Shown: positions 60,909 to 64,000 of the stretch, one piece after another
How the letters are laid out: the number at the start of each line of letters is the position of its first letter
Numbering within the stretch: position 1 is the stretch's first letter
Assembly: GCA_033032175.1 (NCBI GenBank)
Contig: CM065323.1
Coordinates: forward strand, 9,238,001-9,302,000
Direction of reading: 5' to 3'
DNA from: Saturnia japonica
Taxonomy: Eukaryota > Arthropoda > Insecta > Lepidoptera > Saturniidae
Length of the DNA stretch: 64,000 nt
Notes under the pieces: generated by a model
Seen by the model: the letters and a program-made list of their open reading frames with translations, nothing else
Databases searched by the model: none
What the model was told of the DNA's origin: nothing
Position numbers and translations under genes: made by a program

Positions 60909-62494
60909 ACTTCATATTTATGAATAGTGCGCTTGGCTTGCGACGCGCAATTCATCATACTAGTGATCGCCGATCGGCCTTAGCTCAAAATTCGAGTAGC
61001 GACTTTTTGATCATAGACTATTTTCTGTTTGACATCTGCAGTATTCACGAACCTAAACAATGAGTATTATGTACATCACTTGCTATCACTGTTCGTTGAG
61101 TGACAATGTCAATATTTTGGGGGGGTCTAAGTTCAATGGCACTGATCGGGTTAAGATTCGCAGTATTATTTTATTTTATTTTATTTAATATATTAGTAAC
61201 AGATATTATAGATAAATTTTAGCTTTCTGCATTCCTTCTCCATATAAACTTTAACCATGCCAAATCTCACAGTTTTCCGTGCACGCAATACGCTTAAAAA
61301 GGTACCGAAAGCTTTTGCTTCACGTATTAATATATAGATATGGGGAGTGCCAGTTTTGCTGAGAGGGATTTCTTAGATCGCGTGTAATTTTCAATTCGTG
61401 ATATCTTCTACGGACAATCTTACTCTAAATGAAATGCCCAAGTTAACTAACAAATTTATCTGGATAAAGATTAATACTGAATTGGGGAAAATGTCTTCGC
61501 AAATAACGTAATATTTATAATTATTATGTTGAACATAAAAATGAGTGAGGCAACCCTAGGAAATAGACATATGCCATCGCGGCCTCTTCTCTAGGCTTTT
61601 TGAATAATTCAATTATTAAGAGCATTATTTTGATGTATCTCATAAGGTTTAGCCAACGTAAGCCATGTAAGCGCCCGAAAATAATTTTATGACGACTAAA
61701 TTACAAATAATTCTTTTTTCTCTACTATACAAAGACATAATTGGAATGTATTTTATATATTAACCTTCCGTAAAAATTCTCTAAATGGTAGTGAAAACCG
61801 CACTAAAATCCGTTGCATAGTTTAAAAGATCTAAGCGTACATAGGTAGACATACAGCGGGAAGCGACTTCATTTTGTACTATGTATAGATAGATATTGTA
61901 TTCAATAATTATAATAATTTAAAGAGAGATAAAAATTGTGTGCCTTAGAAGGAAATCCTGTGAGGGCCGGCCCACAGTAACTGAGTCAGTGGATTTTACC
62001 GTCAAACTTAACCCCGTTGCGGTTACCGCACTCGGATGCTGTTTTAACGTCATTTCCCTTAGTGCATACCATTTGGAAACCATCACTTGTATTTTAGAAA
62101 GTTGAGTAAGTGCGTCAAATCCACTCTAGGTATAGGTTTACAAAAAAAAATAAATTAAAATAATATATCCATAAATTCCATACCACGATCTTATACCTGT
62201 TTACCTCGTATTTTTCTTAGACAATAACTTAGTCTGAAAATAATTCTATTTCTTTGTTGTTTGCGTTCTGACTGGGGTTTAACCTCGAGACTATGCGTGA
62301 TACCTGGGTTTACTGACTACACTAAGGAGTGAATTCCAATAAACATATTACTTCTACTAAGTATATCTACTTGAATCTCGAATTATTTACGTAATTCATG
62401 CTTCACGATTTTGAACAGATTCTAAATATTTTTTAACTATCTGAATTATATCGATAATAGGCATCACGTTTTTTATAAAACAACGAAATTTTAT
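60909..62494. other. AT-rich non-coding DNA
   Basis: No exon or defined element. A TTTTATTTTATTTTATTTAA run lies near 61172. Confidence 0.4.
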
Positions 62495-62620
62495 ATTACC
62501 GTGCGTCGAATTGAAGTCAGATGTGTGTTGCGCAAGTCGAGTCATTGACACCGGCTTGCGTCCTCGGAAGGTCGCAGTTTGGACCCCGTACGGGACATCC
62601 ACAAGGCCATAGCTCCACTC
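62495..62620 (-). repeat. Possible tRNA-derived SINE head
   Basis: On the minus strand TGGCCTTGTGG resembles an A box, and about 25 bases later GGTCCAAACTGCGACC resembles a decayed B box. The body is different from the other SINE family here. Only weak support. Confidence 0.3.
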
Positions 62621-64000
62621 TACGGTTTTATAGGGTTGCCGTTAAAAACATGTTAGTAGAAAATCAAAATTAAAAAAAAAATCAGTTTAGACCCTAAGAA
62701 GTCACTTGTGAACGTCAAAACACTAGTACCAACGAGAAAGAGTAACCAATGTTGTTTTTCAGTGAGATATTGCCATTTGTTTGTATGTCTCATGCCCATA
62801 ATCCAGTAGTGAGAAAGGAGAGAAAATAACTAGATACGTATATTTAATATACATACTTAATTTACTGTACAAGAAATATCATCGCTATAGTAGAAATGTT
62901 TCTTATTCTGGTTTATAAGAATATCACCCACAGACTTATGTATAAAATGCATACTGTACTTTCTTGATTTTAATACATGAAATTCACGAACGGACGGTAA
63001 AATAAATATTACCAAAAATGTAAAAAGATAGAATAAATTTGGAAGTAGTATCGGGAACCGGCAAAGATTTACTTAATCATATGAAACAAATATTCAGAAA
63101 ATGCTGTACGAAGGAATCTTTTCGTTTATCCCCTTAGAAATATAGTCTGATTATACAGAGGGAAACAAAAAAATACAATATTAGCATTATGTGTGGTCGT
63201 TGGATATTGTTACTTTTCAATAATGTTCCCATCGGGTAAATAGGAAATTCATTTGCAAAGGTTTAATAAGTCAATTATTTTATTACTTTGGTTAAGCCTC
63301 CATGTGTTTTTATAACTACTAAACCACAAATCCGGTTTTGTCTAAGTAGATAACGTAGTAAGAAAAGTCAGGGTTATTTCTGTTATTAACTCAATACATG
63401 TTTATCATGACTAATCTGTATGTACTTATAAAGTACTATAATTATTATAAAGAGGTAAATCTCTGGAATTACACATTCGTATATTAAAATCTCAATTATT
63501 CCTGATTGCTATAGGTTTTTTTTCTTGTATTTTATATTGTAATTAACGTCAAAAAAGTCGGCGATTGCTAATCATTTATAAATTGTAATGATAAGTGCAA
63601 GTCAAAATTCAAGTGTTGTGACAAGTAGGATTCTTGCAATATTTTTTGGTCCTACACGGATGTTTTACCAAGCAGCTAAAGTTTTGACATCGTGAGTAAT
63701 TTTTTCGAAATTCCGTTTAATTATTTTTTCCTGTAATAATAATAACAAAGGCGGTATTCTAACTACATACCATGCCATGTACATGCATTGTGTACAACCC
63801 TAAGCTGCTATCATCGTTTCTTATCAATTTGCATGTCGTGCAGTGTGAAACGTCCCGGATCTATTTTTTTAATCCTTCTGATGGTAATCGTTTCGCCGAG
63901 CAATTTTGTCGACGTGAAACGACATTTCTAGATTATTTATTTTCTCATTTTTAAATCCTTATATCATAGTGTATTTATTTATAGGTTTTTATTGTTCAAT
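62621..64000. other. AT-rich non-coding DNA to the window end
   Basis: No supported gene or repeat. Short open frames, such as 63772-63954, show no recognisable domain. Confidence 0.4.

Overview
The window is AT-rich eukaryotic nuclear DNA from an insect, most likely a moth or butterfly (Lepidoptera). The evidence is short coding exons with GT..AG introns packed with repeats, a tRNA-derived SINE in two copies, Jockey- and RTE-type LINE pieces, a BEL/Pao LTR element and mariner copies. The order is inferred from the look of the repeats and is not proven. Nothing prokaryotic (operons, CRISPR, rRNA) was seen.

Layout. Bases 1-29,000 are almost entirely transposon-derived: a decayed Jockey-type LINE (1470-4848), a ~330-bp retroposon family, a SINE, an orphan THAP-domain exon (9129-9585, minus), an unrecognised GC-rich exon-like ORF (12257-12764, minus), a broken mariner (13300-14275), a young but internally deleted BEL/Pao element with both LTRs and a 5-bp target duplication (14463-19239, minus), hAT-like elements and LINE tails. 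From 29,398 to 44,639 lie ten exons of Naa15, the auxiliary subunit of the NatA N-terminal acetyltransferase. They give about 584 residues of good open frame with consistent splice phases. The C-terminal third of that protein was not found in the remaining 19 kb. Its introns hold an RTE LINE, Helitron-like pieces, a duplicated segment, several MITEs and a mariner nested in a hAT-like element.

From 47,723 to 51,037 on the minus strand is an intact single-coding-exon gene for an 1104-residue secreted Pro/Thr-rich protein. An acceptor site sits directly before its ATG, so a non-coding first exon lies further right. A GC-rich block with a candidate donor near 60,110 is the best candidate. The rest (51,058-64,000) is non-coding intron or upstream DNA with two SINE copies.

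How it fits together. Only two host genes are well supported (Naa15 and the secreted protein) and they are transcribed towards each other. The rest is a layered record of mobile elements, several nested with readable target-site duplications. No new defence or enzymatic system was seen. The points most worth checking are the missing 3' end of Naa15, the uncharacterised secreted protein, the unrecognised exon at 12.3-12.8 kb and the small non-autonomous element families.
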